Of a DNA stretch of 64,000 bases, positions 63,991-64,000 are shown piece after piece. The notes below the pieces were generated by a model. That model saw nothing but the letters and a program-made list of their open reading frames with translations. It searched no databases and was not told the origin of the DNA. This DNA comes from Aptenodytes patagonicus (Eukaryota > Chordata > Aves > Sphenisciformes > Spheniscidae), in NCBI RefSeq assembly GCF_965638725.1, contig NC_134951.1, forward strand, positions 28,217,746-28,281,745. Direction: 5' to 3'. The position numbers and the translations under genes were made by a program. Each line of letters opens with the position of its first letter. Position 1 is the stretch's first letter.

Positions 63991-64000
63991 CGAGGGGGAA

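Noticed and set aside
63170-64000. LRRC1 exon 1 at the right edge
   Set aside because: Expected from synteny, but its N-terminal peptide is not present; the candidate exon here is different.
1-64000. CRISPR arrays, operons, bacterial genes, tRNA and rRNA genes
   Set aside because: None seen. The sequence is vertebrate nuclear DNA with spliced genes and avian retroelements.

Overview
The window looks like nuclear DNA of a bird. Single-exon signatures of two vertebrate genes, three avian CR1 LINE tails, and several ERVL-type LTRs with 5-bp target duplications all point that way. Only about 3% of the window is recognisable host coding sequence; most of it is intron and intergenic DNA. I could not fix the species; the LTR family and its copy state suggest a neognath, probably Neoaves.

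Layout, left to right. Positions 1-12158 are intron 1 of GCLC, which runs on the minus strand with the rest of the gene off the left edge. This intron holds a CR1 tail, a solo LTR with target duplications, and a striking poly(G)/poly(C) palindrome. GCLC coding exon 1 is at 12159-12308, inside a large CpG island that reaches about 12930 and carries an antioxidant response element, an E-box and GC boxes. From about 13 to 46 kb is intergenic DNA with a second solo LTR (33392-34000), an orphan CpG island (about 37060-37270), a CR1 tail, an unrelated LTR (39506-40325), a MITE-like palindromic element (43423-43819) and a MIR-like SINE (about 46285-46425). KLHL31 follows on the minus strand, with coding exons at 49252-50423 and 46646-47378. 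They give exactly 634 codons, the length I recall for human KLHL31. Its 5' non-coding exon(s) and promoter must lie to the right of 50425 but were not located.

At 58062-62787 sits an ERVL-like provirus on the minus strand. It is flanked by two LTRs about 98% identical and by a GTTTG target duplication. It has no gag and no env. Its pol is open through reverse transcriptase, RNase H and integrase apart from one in-frame stop. The pol frame begins almost at the primer binding site with a hydrophobic, sequon-bearing leader, the most unusual structure in the window. The right edge (about 63170-63990) is another CpG island with a possible first coding exon of an unidentified plus-strand gene.

The host gene order GCLC-KLHL31 with both genes on one strand matches the conserved vertebrate synteny (human chromosome 6p12). 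LRRC1 would be expected next on the right, but its N-terminus is not inside the window. The two host genes have unrelated jobs: glutathione synthesis, and a CUL3 ubiquitin-ligase adaptor of striated muscle. I see no shared regulation beyond proximity.
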